Assembly (NCBI GenBank): GCA_028277345.1
Contig: JANQGM010000020.1
Span: 1-64,000 of the forward strand
Length of the DNA stretch: 64,000 nucleotides
Direction: 5' to 3'
Origin: Candidatus Bipolaricaulota bacterium
Lineage (GTDB): Bacteria; Bipolaricaulota; Bipolaricaulia; UBA7950; UBA9294
Numbering within the stretch: the stretch's first letter is position 1; each line of letters begins with the position of its first letter. The notes below the pieces were generated by a model that was not told where the DNA came from, searched no databases, and saw nothing but the letters and a program-made list of their open reading frames with translations. The position numbers were made by a program, and so were the translations under genes. Below, one piece after another: positions 54,329-63,304 of this stretch.

Positions 54329-55540
54329 CTAGGTATCGAAATCCGCCGCGTCCGATGATGGCGTTTCCAATAACGATCGAGTGGACTCGGGACAACACCC
54401 GGCGGTGAGATTGCCCTCCGGCTCTTCAGGACTAGGGATCAGGTTGTCATGGCCTTGCAACCGCCCTGTGAACCGCAAAGGGTGATCGACGCTCTCGGTT
54501 CCATAGCACTTTATAGAAAAGACGGCGAGTCCGACCTTATTTCGAGTGATGGTGCAACGATCGAGAAGAAGATTGCCTGCGCCGGCCACCACAACGCCTT
54601 GTGCGCCATTGGCTTCGATCCGGCTATCCAGCAGCTCGTGAGCCCTTGAGCTCAGAAGAACAACGCCAGAGCCGCCATTCTCTAAGACATTGGACGCATA
54701 AAGCCGAACGGATGTATCGTCAAACGCGATGATTCCATAGCCCTCACTCTGAGAGACGTCGCAGCGCTCAAGCCGAAGTGTGGCCTTATCACGAAGCCAG
54801 ATTCCAGTCCCAATGGGGCTGCCAAACACCGTTCCGAGAGAGACAAACTCAGTAGCTGTCGATTGGCCGCGTCCATTGTCATGGATATCAACGTCTTGAA
54901 GCTCAATGTCGGATTCGCCTCCGATGTTCAGGCCGTACTCACCATTTTGCTCGACTGAGCCCCCGATGATCCGAACGGTTCCCGTTGTCGCCGCCGCGAA
55001 ACCGGCCGCCGCGTTCGAGAGCATCTGACAGTTCCGCGCCTCTAGCGACGCCTCTCCCGTGAGTGTGATTCCGTTGCGCGGGCTCTTGCGCATTGTGCAA
55101 TCGTGAAGGGCCACTTGAGCGACATCCCGTGCAATGAGCGCACCGGATTCGCTCCGGGAGATCGTGGCATTGCTCAGTTCTAGGGATGCTTCTCCCGCAA
55201 CTTTAATCCCCGATCCCCGTGAGCTGGAAACCGAGAGCCCGCGGATCGCCACCTCGATACCCGCGTCTCCCGAAACGGCGATGGCGGGAACGGCTTTCGT
55301 GACTCCGATAACCTTGACCTCGCCATCGGCCTCAAGAATGAGAGATTTGTCGATAGACAGATTCTCTTTGTAGGTCCCGGACGGAACAACGATCGTCTCT
55401 CCCGGCTCCGCTGCATCGACCAGTTCCTGGAGAGAGAGCCTCGACCCGCCGGAGCAGGCAACGAGAAGAAGAGGAAGCAGAACCAGCATCATCACCATCG
55501 CGAGTCGCCGGTATCTGACTCGTATCACGTGGCGTTCCAT
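54329..55540 (-). CDS. Parallel beta-helix lipoprotein
   Basis: ATG 55540 (AAAGGAG upstream) gives 403 residues; the frame is open 60 codons further but without merit. The lipobox LLLVAC|SGG near residue 29 marks a lipoprotein. The body starts with LSLQELVDAAEPGETIVVPS and TYKENLSIDKSLILEADG, the same entry as in proteins A and B, then about eleven rungs (GIKVAGEASLELSNATISRS and so on). Two cysteine pairs (KCYGTES; GCCPEST) occur near the end. Unlike A and B it has no regulator beside it. It is divergent from the ABC exporter. Confidence 0.85.
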   Translation of the reverse strand: MERHVIRVRYRRLAMVMMLVLLPLLLVACSGGSRLSLQELVDAAEPGETIVVPSGTYKENLSIDKSLILEADGEVKVIGVTKAVPAIAVSGDAGIEVAIRGLSVSSSRGSGIKVAGEASLELSNATISRSESGALIARDVAQVALHDCTMRKSPRNGITLTGEASLEARNCQMLSNAAAGFAAATTGTVRIIGGSVEQNGEYGLNIGGESDIELQDVDIHDNGRGQSTATEFVSLGTVFGSPIGTGIWLRDKATLRLERCDVSQSEGYGIIAFDDTSVRLYASNVLENGGSGVVLLSSRAHELLDSRIEANGAQGVVVAGAGNLLLDRCTITRNKVGLAVFSIKCYGTESVDHPLRFTGRLQGHDNLIPSPEEPEGNLTAGCCPESTRSLLETPSSDAADFDT

Positions 55541-55705
55541 ACGTCTCCTTTCCGCCGCACGAGAGAAACGCTCGACACATGCTCGCTCGATTTTGAGGCT
55601 ATCACGATTTTGATTATAGCTCACTTTGTTCAGTTCACAGCATTCGTCCTGCGCCGTGGAATCCCGACAGCGACAAGCTACAATGACGCCGAAGGGAGTC
55701 ACATC

Positions 55706-56629
55706 GTGCCGACAACTCAATCACTCGGTGTCCGAGACGTCTGTAAGTCGTTTGATGCCGTGCATGCCGTACAAGGGGTCTCGTTTGAGGCAACTCCGGG
55801 CGAAATCCTGGGGCTTCTCGGACCCAATGGCGCAGGCAAGACCACGACCATCCGCATGATCATGGGTATCCTGCGCCCTGATGATGGCGAGATTCAGTTC
55901 TCCTTCGCGGACTCGAATCCCAGCGTCTTCAGAGAACGCGTTGGCTACTTGCCCGAAGAACGCGGGCTCTACAACGAAGCGAAGGTTGAGGATCTCCTCG
56001 TCTATTTCGCCGAGTTGAAGGGCGTCCCGCGTTCGGAGGCGCGACGCCGTGCGAAAGACTGGATCGACCGCCTGGACCTTTCGGACTGGGCAGGGAAGAA
56101 GGTCGACAAGCTGTCCAAGGGCATGCAACAAAAGGTTCAATTCGCCGCCGCCGTTCTTCATCAACCGGATCTCGTCATCCTCGATGAACCCTTCTCCGGA
56201 CTCGATCCCGTTCATCAAGATCTCATCAAGGCCTTCATTCATGAGTTGCGGCGGGACGGCATGACGATTCTGCTGTCCTCGCACCAGATGAACCGAGTGG
56301 AGGAGCTATGCAACCGAATCTTTCTTATCCATCGCGGCAAGCGCGTGCTCTACGGCGACCTGATGGAAATCAAGGAATCGTTCGGCGATCACAATGTTCA
56401 GCTGCGTTTCGAAGGCAACAGTGATTCCATTCGATCCATGGCCGGGGTCAGCGAGCTTTCCTTGCAGGATGGCCGCGCCGATTTCGTTCTCAAACGTGGA
56501 TACGATCCCGCCGACTTTGTGCGCGATCTTCCGGAAGGCCTTAGAATCCGCGCCCTTCACGTCGATCGTCCGCCGTTACACGACATCTTCGTCAAGACGA
56601 TTGGAGGAGGAACGCATGAAGCTGCGTAA
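55706..56629 (+). CDS. ABC-2 exporter ATPase (NatA-like)
   Basis: A 307-residue ATPase starting at GTG 55706 (AAGGGAG eight bases upstream). Walker A is GPNGAGKTTT, signature LSKGMQQKVQ, Walker B LVILDEPFSGLDP, then the H-loop LSSHQM. About 80 residues follow, a C-terminal domain usual in NatA/DUF4162 proteins (GDHNVQLRFEGN). It powers the permease encoded next, with a 14-base overlap. NatAB exports Na+; the true substrate here is unknown. The frame extends upstream to 55529 without a better start. Confidence 0.93.
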   Translation: MPTTQSLGVRDVCKSFDAVHAVQGVSFEATPGEILGLLGPNGAGKTTTIRMIMGILRPDDGEIQFSFADSNPSVFRERVGYLPEERGLYNEAKVEDLLVYFAELKGVPRSEARRRAKDWIDRLDLSDWAGKKVDKLSKGMQQKVQFAAAVLHQPDLVILDEPFSGLDPVHQDLIKAFIHELRRDGMTILLSSHQMNRVEELCNRIFLIHRGKRVLYGDLMEIKESFGDHNVQLRFEGNSDSIRSMAGVSELSLQDGRADFVLKRGYDPADFVRDLPEGLRIRALHVDRPPLHDIFVKTIGGGTHEAA

Positions 56630-57479
56630 GGTCATTCGTTGGGAGTTCAGGGCCGCCATCGCCAGCAAGCAGTTCCTCATTACCACGTTGCTCGTCCCCG
56701 CCATCATGGCCATTGTGGGACTCGTGATCGCATTGGCCGGAGAAGGATCAGGAGGTCCTTCGGAACCTCCGCCGCCATTCCTCATTGGCTTCTTCCTGGC
56801 TGTCATTCTCTTCGTCGGCGCGTTCATGTCCGGCGTGATGGCCATGTATGCCATCATTAAGGAGAAACAGTCTCGCGTTGTCGAGCTCATGCTTTCTAGT
56901 ATCTCGGCGTGGGAGCTGATGGCAGGCAAAATCATCGGGCTGGGCCTGGCCGGGCTCGTGCAAGTGACTGCCTGGTGTGTCACCCTGGTCATTGGTGTGA
57001 ATCTGATCGCCTCGTTCCCATTGTCATCCTTGACCCTCGTTCACTGGGTCACGTTCCCGCTGTATTTCATCTTGGGATACCTATTGATCGCGTCCATGTT
57101 TGCCGCCGTGGGCGCCGCCATCAAGGACGTGCATTCCGGCGGAGCCATCGGGCTCATTGGCATGATCCCCTATCTTCCGATGATCTCGATCGCCGCCATT
57201 ATCGAGAACCCAACAATGCTGTGGTTGCGCATCGCCCAGTACTTCCCGCCGTTTACCCCCAGTATCATGATGCTGCGAATCGGGGCGTTGCCCGCAGTGA
57301 CCGACGGCCAGGAGTTCGTTCCCCTATGGGAGATCGCCACGAGCCTCGTAACGCTGGCCCTTGGCGTCTTCCTGATGATGCGTTTCGCGTCCAAGGTCTT
57401 TCATATCGGGATGCTCATGTACGGCAAGTCCGCTTCATTCCGTGAGCTTTGGAAGTGGGGCCGGCAAAAGACGATCTAG
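56616..57479 (+). CDS. ABC-2 type exporter permease (NatB-like)
   Basis: ATG 56616 behind GGAGGAGG starts a 287-residue permease with six helices: an N-terminal one (FLITTLLVPAIMAIVGLVIA), an outside loop rich in Pro (GGPSEPPPP), and four to five more (IASMFAAVGAAIKDVHSGGA in the ABC2 core). It lies in the NatB-like group. The product must work with the ATPase whose 3' end it overlaps. The thioredoxin-like gene follows after 14 bases. Confidence 0.9.
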   Translation: MKLRKVIRWEFRAAIASKQFLITTLLVPAIMAIVGLVIALAGEGSGGPSEPPPPFLIGFFLAVILFVGAFMSGVMAMYAIIKEKQSRVVELMLSSISAWELMAGKIIGLGLAGLVQVTAWCVTLVIGVNLIASFPLSSLTLVHWVTFPLYFILGYLLIASMFAAVGAAIKDVHSGGAIGLIGMIPYLPMISIAAIIENPTMLWLRIAQYFPPFTPSIMMLRIGALPAVTDGQEFVPLWEIATSLVTLALGVFLMMRFASKVFHIGMLMYGKSASFRELWKWGRQKTI

Positions 57480-57493
57480 ACGAGAGGAGTTCC

Positions 57494-58021
57494 ATGACGC
57501 TGCAGGATTACTTCAATGATGGACTGACCGTTGACGCGTACACGCAGTTATTGAGCGAGGACCAGAAGAAGCTCCACGAGAATCACGAACGCCGGGCGAA
57601 CATCGACTCAGCGTCGGTTGAAGCCGTTCGCGACTCCGGCCCCCACAACGTCCTTGTGATCACGGAGCCATGGTGCGGCGACTCGTTGGCCATCTTCCCG
57701 GTCATTGCCAAGCTGTTCGCCGAAGCCGGGTGCGACGTTCGCGTCGTCCAACGCGACGCCCACACCCAATTGATCGATCAGTACCTCACCAGCGGCGGAC
57801 GCGCCATTCCCATTGCCGTGGTTCTGGACGAAGCGTTCGTCGAGCGCTTTCATTGGGGACCGCGCCCTGCCCCGGCTCAAGCGATTGTGATCGAGAACAA
57901 GCCGAAGATCGCTGCCGGAGAGGTCGAAAAGATCGAGGTTCACAAGAAGGTGCGTGCGTTCTACGCTCAGGACAACGGAAAATCGATTGTCCAGGAATTC
58001 GTCGCCCAGCTGGCGAAGTAG
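57494..58021 (+). CDS. Thioredoxin-family protein with a single active-site cysteine (WCGDS)
   Basis: A 175-residue cytosolic protein starting at ATG 57494 (GAGGAG four bases upstream). Thioredoxin fold: VLVITEPWCGDS with Trp60 and Cys61, then PVIAKLFAEAGCDVRVVQRD and the cis-Pro strand RAIPIAVVLDE. The second catalytic cysteine is replaced by Ser, as usual in the Thioredoxin_9 group. It may reduce or bind bacillithiol or a like thiol. Third gene of the exporter operon. A final helix (KKVRAFYAQDNGKSIVQEFV) closes it. Confidence 0.85.
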   Translation: MTLQDYFNDGLTVDAYTQLLSEDQKKLHENHERRANIDSASVEAVRDSGPHNVLVITEPWCGDSLAIFPVIAKLFAEAGCDVRVVQRDAHTQLIDQYLTSGGRAIPIAVVLDEAFVERFHWGPRPAPAQAIVIENKPKIAAGEVEKIEVHKKVRAFYAQDNGKSIVQEFVAQLAK

Positions 58022-58056
58022 CTGCTCGAACGGCGTCGCCAGCCGGTTAGCCATTG

Positions 58057-59010
58057 TCAGGATCTGTCTTCCTGGGGGGACATCGCCTTCATTCGGTCAA
58101 GCCGCTCGATGAAGGCCTTTGCCATCGCAAGATCGATGTCATGGGGATTGAAGGTCAGCCGCTTTTTCTTGGGGCCGAGCAGCAAGAACAGCCTGCCGTC
58201 CTCAATCGCCGCTTCGACGTCGTGAATGGCGTGCTCAATGCCCATGCCCGCACGCTTCTGCGTCCATTCCACCCAATTGGGCAGCGACTTAGCGATGCGT
58301 TTGGTAATGGCGCGCTTCAAGATGCGAGCAAGGCCGTGTTCGTCGCCGCTCTCCGCTTCGTCCTCAAGCTTGGCAATGACCTCTCGAATCTGCTCCTTTG
58401 CCGCTTTCCCGAATTCCACGACCACCTTCTGATCGTCGGTGAGGATGATGTCCATCTGATCACCCGGCGTTTCGATGCGTGCGACTTCAGGACGCCAAAC
58501 AACTTCGTAGAGATGCTGCTCGCCAACGCCCTTGAGCTCGCGCTCGCCCATATCTCGATAGCACAGCTTCTTTAGCTCGCCGGTTTCGCCCACGACAGTG
58601 GATGATGTCACGATCTGCCCGCCCTTGGCTTCGTCCGCCAACCGCTTCGCGAGATTGACCGAATGGCCGAACAAGTCGTCATCCGTCCGAATCGCCGTTC
58701 CCCAAGACAAGCCAATGCCTGCCGAGATCATGGGATCTTCGTCTTGATCCTGGCCGCAATACTCCTCGCACAGGGTCTCTTGCATGGTGGCCGCGCACTC
58801 GACCGCCTGACAGGGATCATCGAAGCTCGTCATCACGCCGTCGCCATACGTTTTCAACAGCCGTCCACCGTATTGGCTCACGCTGGCGCCGACCAGATCG
58901 ACAAACTGATTGGCAATCTGAAACGCCTTCTGATCCCCGTGCTGAGCCGTAAACGAGGAAAACCCCCGAAGATCGCTGAATTGGATGGCAATCGGACGCT
59001 CGTTGGACAT
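58057..59010 (-). CDS. Class III adenylate/guanylate cyclase-domain protein
   Basis: ATG 59010 (GAGGTG upstream) starts 317 residues. Residues 5-170 are a cyclase homology domain: Asp13 in IQFSDLRGFSSF and Asp56 in TYGDGVMTSF for the two metals, LSWGTAIRTDD, FGHSVNLAKRLADEA with the transition-state Asn/Arg, and the closing GERELKGVGEQHLYEVV. The remaining 130 residues form a different soluble domain (VEWTQKRAGMGIEHAIHDVE). No membrane or sensor domain is present. The protein should make cAMP or cGMP; the base-selecting residues cannot be assigned by eye. Confidence 0.88.
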   Translation of the reverse strand: MSNERPIAIQFSDLRGFSSFTAQHGDQKAFQIANQFVDLVGASVSQYGGRLLKTYGDGVMTSFDDPCQAVECAATMQETLCEEYCGQDQDEDPMISAGIGLSWGTAIRTDDDLFGHSVNLAKRLADEAKGGQIVTSSTVVGETGELKKLCYRDMGERELKGVGEQHLYEVVWRPEVARIETPGDQMDIILTDDQKVVVEFGKAAKEQIREVIAKLEDEAESGDEHGLARILKRAITKRIAKSLPNWVEWTQKRAGMGIEHAIHDVEAAIEDGRLFLLLGPKKKRLTFNPHDIDLAMAKAFIERLDRMKAMSPQEDRS

Positions 59011-59113
59011 GCGAACACCTCGGCACTCGGATGGTGTCAATTCTAGCTGCCCATTCTGCAAAAGAAAACGCCGCCCGGGTGATGCGGGCGGCGTGATGGA
59101 ATCGTGATCTCAG

Positions 59114-62100
59114 CTACCGAAGGATGAAGACTTGCCCCTTGTCCGTGAAGTGCGCATCGCGGTTGGACGCCATCACCACGTAGATGTAGACGCCGTTCGC
59201 AAGCAGCTCTCCGTCTGTATCTCGCCCATCCCAGGCAAGGTCAAGAACGTTGTGTTCTTCGGCTTCCCAGACCAGCCGGCCTGACAAGTCGTAGACAGCG
59301 ACCGTGAAGGTTTCCGCCAACCCCTCGCCGACATAGGCAAAGGCGGTGGATTCGGAGAACGGGGAGGGAGACGCATAGAAGCGTTCCACCACAAGCTCCG
59401 AAGCCACGATGGTGACGGAAGCCGAGCTGATATCGTCGGGGTCCGATGGATCGACGTAGGTTGCCGTCACCTCGTCTCCGGCCACAACGCCTAAATCGAG
59501 CGCCGCGGTAATGAAGGCGGCGGCTCCTGCTGCGGGAAGCGGCACCAAATCGTAGGTTTCGCCATCGATCGTCAGCGCGTCTTGCAGCGATCCTGCATCC
59601 GCGATTGACGAGTCAACCACCTTGACAAAGATCGGCTCGCCTTCGATATAGGCAGCAACGTCATTGCCCTGGGCATCCACGAAAGAAACCTGGGAACCCA
59701 ATGCCATGGCGCCGCCGACACCGACCTTGATCGAAATCCAGGCCACATCGGAGTGGTTGGAAGGATCGTTGTAGACAGCGAGAAGCGTATCCCCCGGCAA
59801 AACGCCCAACGACGGCGCGCACTCATACTGATTCACCAAATCGACGCATGACACCGAGACAAAGGACCCGGAATCCACGCCGGTTTCCAGCAAATCAAGC
59901 GGCGCCCAGCGGCCGTTCCGTGGGTTCAGCACATACAGCTTCGCCCACTCGCCCGGACTGAAGATGTTAGTATCGCCGAGAATGTCGTTGACGACATGCA
60001 CGTCGACATCATCGACCCCACATTCCAAGTGGTTGCTCGCATAGTCCATCGGCCCGAATGGAACGTTCTGGCCAGCGTTGCCGTCGCCATCCCAGAATGC
60101 ATCGATCCGCTCGCGCCGCCGCCGATCCTCGTCCTGATCCGGATCGACGACCTCGATGAAGACGCAATCGGAATTCAGATACCCGGACACCCGATTCCCC
60201 TGCCGATCGAGGAAGTACATCGTCGTCTGGTCGCCATCGAAGACTTGAGTGTCTCCGATCTCGAACACAGCGAACGAGACGTCATTGGCGACGCGCACTT
60301 CCTGAATGGTCGGCGGGAATGCCGTCGAGGTATCGATGTCGCCCAACTGCTGCATATCCGCATCCGTATAAACGACGTCGTTGTAGCGGGCATAGACCGA
60401 ATCCTCGTTAAAGGCTTCAAGCTCCCAGTTGTCGAGTTCCAACGAGTAGCCGCCCAATCCAAGCGGATCGCCGATGCCCATAGCATCCCATACCGAGATC
60501 AAGCGCATGCCCGTATTCGTAAAGAAAACCGGTGAATTGCTCGAGACCTCGTCGAGGATCAGCCATTCGGTGTCATCGACTTCATGCGGATCGCAGACCT
60601 GAACAACCACGGTTTCCGGACAGCACGAATCGACGTTGGCATTCGCATCCGTCACTTCGATGTAAACGGGATCGCGGCCGATCCAGAATACCGACTTATC
60701 CTCCCGGTTCGCATCCGTGAAGCGAAGGCTGGAGTGATTCTTCTCTTCGATATAGGCGAGGTCGAGTTTGACATCGTCCTGATCATTCGGGTCGACATAA
60801 TACGCCACCAACGTGTCGCGGATGTTGAGCGAGTTGAATCCCAGATCGCGAAGGATCTCGTTCAAATTCAGCTCGAAAATCCCTGAATCCGCCGACGTTT
60901 CCACGGCATAGAACATCACGCGTGTCACGCCTGACGCCGCCGCGGTATCGAAGGATGTCACATTGTCGTCGCCTTCCGTCGGATACTCGACATAGAACGT
61001 TCCTTGCTCATTGGGTTGATTGCTCCCATCCGAAGCCAAGTCAACAAAAAGGCCGGAATCGTAGATCGAATACCACACGATCGGCACCGTCGGGTCAGGC
61101 ACATTGCCCGCCAAATCGGCGACACCACCGTAGCGCTTCAACATGCAGAAGTCATTGGCACTTGTGACTTGCAACGGATTCCAGGAGCCCGGATTCACGA
61201 GGATGAAGACGGGAACCATTTCCACATCGCTGCTGCTCAGGTTCTCATCCGGATCGACCACGCGCACCATCGCAGCTTCGTGACCATCCTTGTACACCTC
61301 GCGGCCCCACTCAATCGTCGCTTCCGTATCGATGATCTTGGCCTGTGTCAGCGCCACATCCGACGGATCGTTCTGATCGACGTACAAACCGGTCAGCGTA
61401 TCCATGTTCTCGAAACGCCCCAGCATGTAGTGTTCACCAGCGCCTGCGGGCGCCCCCGGCGGCAGGTAGGCGTCGCCGTCCGGGAACTCGAACCCAGGAT
61501 TCGTCGAGACAACGAACAACTGCTCATGATCGACCCAAATGCGGTCATCGCCATGGTCGTCGTCATCGCCATCCGCGTAGAGATAGCCACCCCACTCGAA
61601 GTCCGTCGGCTCGACCGGGCCACCAATGGCACCGTCGTACGGCCCCACGATGTGAGACTGGTATCGTCCTTGACCGTCGAACGAAACGCGCGTTCCAATC
61701 ATGAACGGGCGTGCACTGACGAAAACGCCCGTGCTACTGCTCGTTTCCTCAAGGTAATCCGCGCCGAGGTAACCGGCCGATGCACCTGGCCAACGCCCCT
61801 TGTGCGGCGTATACCCGACTTCGCCATGGAAGACGTTGTCTCCCGCGCCATCACCGTCCGTATCGACACCGTTGATGTCGATATAGCTTTTCCACACGAT
61901 GTGCGCGCCGGTCTTGACATCCAACACCTTGATGTCGGTCCAGACCTTATCGCGAACATCGCAATCGATGTCTTCATCCGGATCGATCACCACGATCCAG
62001 ATCTCATCACCCTCTTGGACCTTCGTTACGCGATTCTCGCCGTTCTTGTCGTTCGCGAAGTACATCTCCGCGTCCGACGCCCAAACCACGAGAACCGAAG

Positions 62101-62152
62101 CAGCGATGAACAAGACAGTCATGAGTGCGGCTACTGTCCATCTAGCTTTCAC
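59114..62152 (-). CDS. Large secreted surface protein with FlgD-like C-terminal domain
   Basis: About 1,012 residues starting at GTG 62152, which overlaps the previous stop (GTGA). Signal peptide (WTVAALMTVLFIAASVLVVW-AS), then five to six repeats of about 120-150 residues, each with an acidic motif like VVIDPDEDIDCDVRD, VRVVDPDENLSSSDVE, IEVTDANANVDS or IEVVDPDQDEDRRRRE, which resemble calcium-binding loops. The C-terminal 85 residues are a FlgD-Ig-like domain (YASPSPFSESTAFAY, VAVYDLSGRLVWEAE, LAWDGRDTDGELLANGVYIY), often a sorting or anchoring end. I expect an S-layer or sheath protein. It is cotranscribed with the exosortase genes. Confidence 0.8.
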   Translation of the reverse strand: MKARWTVAALMTVLFIAASVLVVWASDAEMYFANDKNGENRVTKVQEGDEIWIVVIDPDEDIDCDVRDKVWTDIKVLDVKTGAHIVWKSYIDINGVDTDGDGAGDNVFHGEVGYTPHKGRWPGASAGYLGADYLEETSSSTGVFVSARPFMIGTRVSFDGQGRYQSHIVGPYDGAIGGPVEPTDFEWGGYLYADGDDDDHGDDRIWVDHEQLFVVSTNPGFEFPDGDAYLPPGAPAGAGEHYMLGRFENMDTLTGLYVDQNDPSDVALTQAKIIDTEATIEWGREVYKDGHEAAMVRVVDPDENLSSSDVEMVPVFILVNPGSWNPLQVTSANDFCMLKRYGGVADLAGNVPDPTVPIVWYSIYDSGLFVDLASDGSNQPNEQGTFYVEYPTEGDDNVTSFDTAAASGVTRVMFYAVETSADSGIFELNLNEILRDLGFNSLNIRDTLVAYYVDPNDQDDVKLDLAYIEEKNHSSLRFTDANREDKSVFWIGRDPVYIEVTDANANVDSCCPETVVVQVCDPHEVDDTEWLILDEVSSNSPVFFTNTGMRLISVWDAMGIGDPLGLGGYSLELDNWELEAFNEDSVYARYNDVVYTDADMQQLGDIDTSTAFPPTIQEVRVANDVSFAVFEIGDTQVFDGDQTTMYFLDRQGNRVSGYLNSDCVFIEVVDPDQDEDRRRRERIDAFWDGDGNAGQNVPFGPMDYASNHLECGVDDVDVHVVNDILGDTNIFSPGEWAKLYVLNPRNGRWAPLDLLETGVDSGSFVSVSCVDLVNQYECAPSLGVLPGDTLLAVYNDPSNHSDVAWISIKVGVGGAMALGSQVSFVDAQGNDVAAYIEGEPIFVKVVDSSIADAGSLQDALTIDGETYDLVPLPAAGAAAFITAALDLGVVAGDEVTATYVDPSDPDDISSASVTIVASELVVERFYASPSPFSESTAFAYVGEGLAETFTVAVYDLSGRLVWEAEEHNVLDLAWDGRDTDGELLANGVYIYVVMASNRDAHFTDKGQVFILR

Positions 62153-62808
62153 GATTCCCATCCTTTTCTTGCAACTGCGTGAAACAACGCGCGGCCTCGT
62201 CGGCGAGGCGCACGATCATGCACTTCCACAGAACGCAATCCGCGTAGCGTCGCGGCCCACGTCCGTGCCGTAAAGGCGACCCAAAGCACCAACGGTGCCG
62301 CCTCCCAAAGCACGCGAACCAGCCACTGAACCACGGTCAGCATTCGCGCCACAAACGGCCCGACGTCCGTCAAACCGATGGCGGCATACGACAACTGAAC
62401 CGAAATCACCAAATAACTCACATGAATGAAAAACAGCAGGACCACGCTCAGGCCCAACCGCGTGATTCGTTTGATCCATCCCAACCCCGGCGTCGCTGCG
62501 AATAAGGCCACCAGAGGAATCAGCGCGAAATAGGTATAGCGATCGAACCACGTGAACGGCTTGATAGCGCCCTCTCCGATGATTCGATACACCCACAGTT
62601 CGCCACTCTGGGCGTCAAGCACCGACACATCGGGCGATTCCACGATATGAAAGCCCACGCGCGCCACGACCGTCACCAGCTTCGTATACGTCGGCACAAT
62701 CAGCGGCCATGCCAACGCAAGCACGATGAGCACAACGACGAAGATGCCGAGGAATCGAAGCAACAACGAAATCAGTGGACTCAGAGCCCTAGCTCGTTCG
62801 CGGCGCAT
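62149..62808 (-). CDS. Polytopic membrane protein next to the exosortase, unknown
   Basis: ATG 62808 (GGGGAGGTG upstream) gives 219 residues with an N-terminal helix (LLRFLGIFVVVLIVLALAWP), an outside loop of 60 residues (VGFHIVESPDVSVLD to FTW), three central helices and a last helix (LWEAAPLVLWVAFTA). It begins inside the exosortase 3' end (20-base overlap) and ends overlapping the surface protein start, so the four genes are coupled. Proteins of this size and place go with exosortase H-type genes; the role may be to assist sorting. No named family recognised. Confidence 0.65.
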   Translation of the reverse strand: MRRERARALSPLISLLLRFLGIFVVVLIVLALAWPLIVPTYTKLVTVVARVGFHIVESPDVSVLDAQSGELWVYRIIGEGAIKPFTWFDRYTYFALIPLVALFAATPGLGWIKRITRLGLSVVLLFFIHVSYLVISVQLSYAAIGLTDVGPFVARMLTVVQWLVRVLWEAAPLVLWVAFTARTWAATLRGLRSVEVHDRAPRRRGRALFHAVARKGWES

Positions 62809-63295
62809 GCGCCCACCTCCCCGCCCACAGCAGCCACAAGACCACGGCAATCACAATGAGCAGCGACTGCCAGATCAGCTGGTGGGCCGAATCGATGAAA
62901 CCCGGCCAATGCACGCCAATGAAGAACAGGCTGACCAACCGGATGATGTTGACGATGAAGATGCCGCCAATGCCGATGGCCGCCCCAATCAGCTTGGCCG
63001 TCCATCGCGCCGGAAACGCCATCACCGCAATCAGGAACAATCCCGTTGTGAACAAGCCTGTACAGGCCGTGACCACTGAGATTCCGAAGATGCTCGACTG
63101 CACCGTCGTGCCCTGCACCACCGTGTCCTGGCCGAACAGGTTGAGAAGGACCGACGAGATGTGCGCCAGCGCACCACGAATCGCGATCATGACCGGCTCG
63201 CTGTTTGCCGCCAACAGCAAAACAGCCAGCACGCCAACCGCGCTCGCGGCAGCGGGAATCCAGGGTTGTAGAACGAACCTTCGGCGAGACGACAT
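62789..63295 (-). CDS. Exosortase/archaeosortase family protein (exosortase H-like)
   Basis: A 168-residue membrane enzyme with the exosortase active-site set: Cys78 in VTACTGLFTT, Arg119 in NIIRLVSLFFIG and His138 in DSAHQLIWQ, each within or at the end of a helix. It is short, like exosortase H, the type that goes with IPTLxxWG C-terminal sorting signals. The gene right upstream encodes a protein ending in APTLSEWG, one helix and basic residues: its evident substrate. It cuts and probably transfers such proteins to an envelope glycolipid or polymer. Confidence 0.85.
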   Translation of the reverse strand: MSSRRRFVLQPWIPAAASAVGVLAVLLLAANSEPVMIAIRGALAHISSVLLNLFGQDTVVQGTTVQSSIFGISVVTACTGLFTTGLFLIAVMAFPARWTAKLIGAAIGIGGIFIVNIIRLVSLFFIGVHWPGFIDSAHQLIWQSLLIVIAVVLWLLWAGRWAHAPRTS

Positions 63296-63304
63296 CGCGC
63301 CTCC

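Noticed and set aside
61004-62182. A 392-codon plus-strand frame opposite the surface protein
   Set aside because: Its composition (Arg, His, Ile and Val runs) is the antisense of an Asp-rich coding strand; no Shine-Dalgarno or motif.
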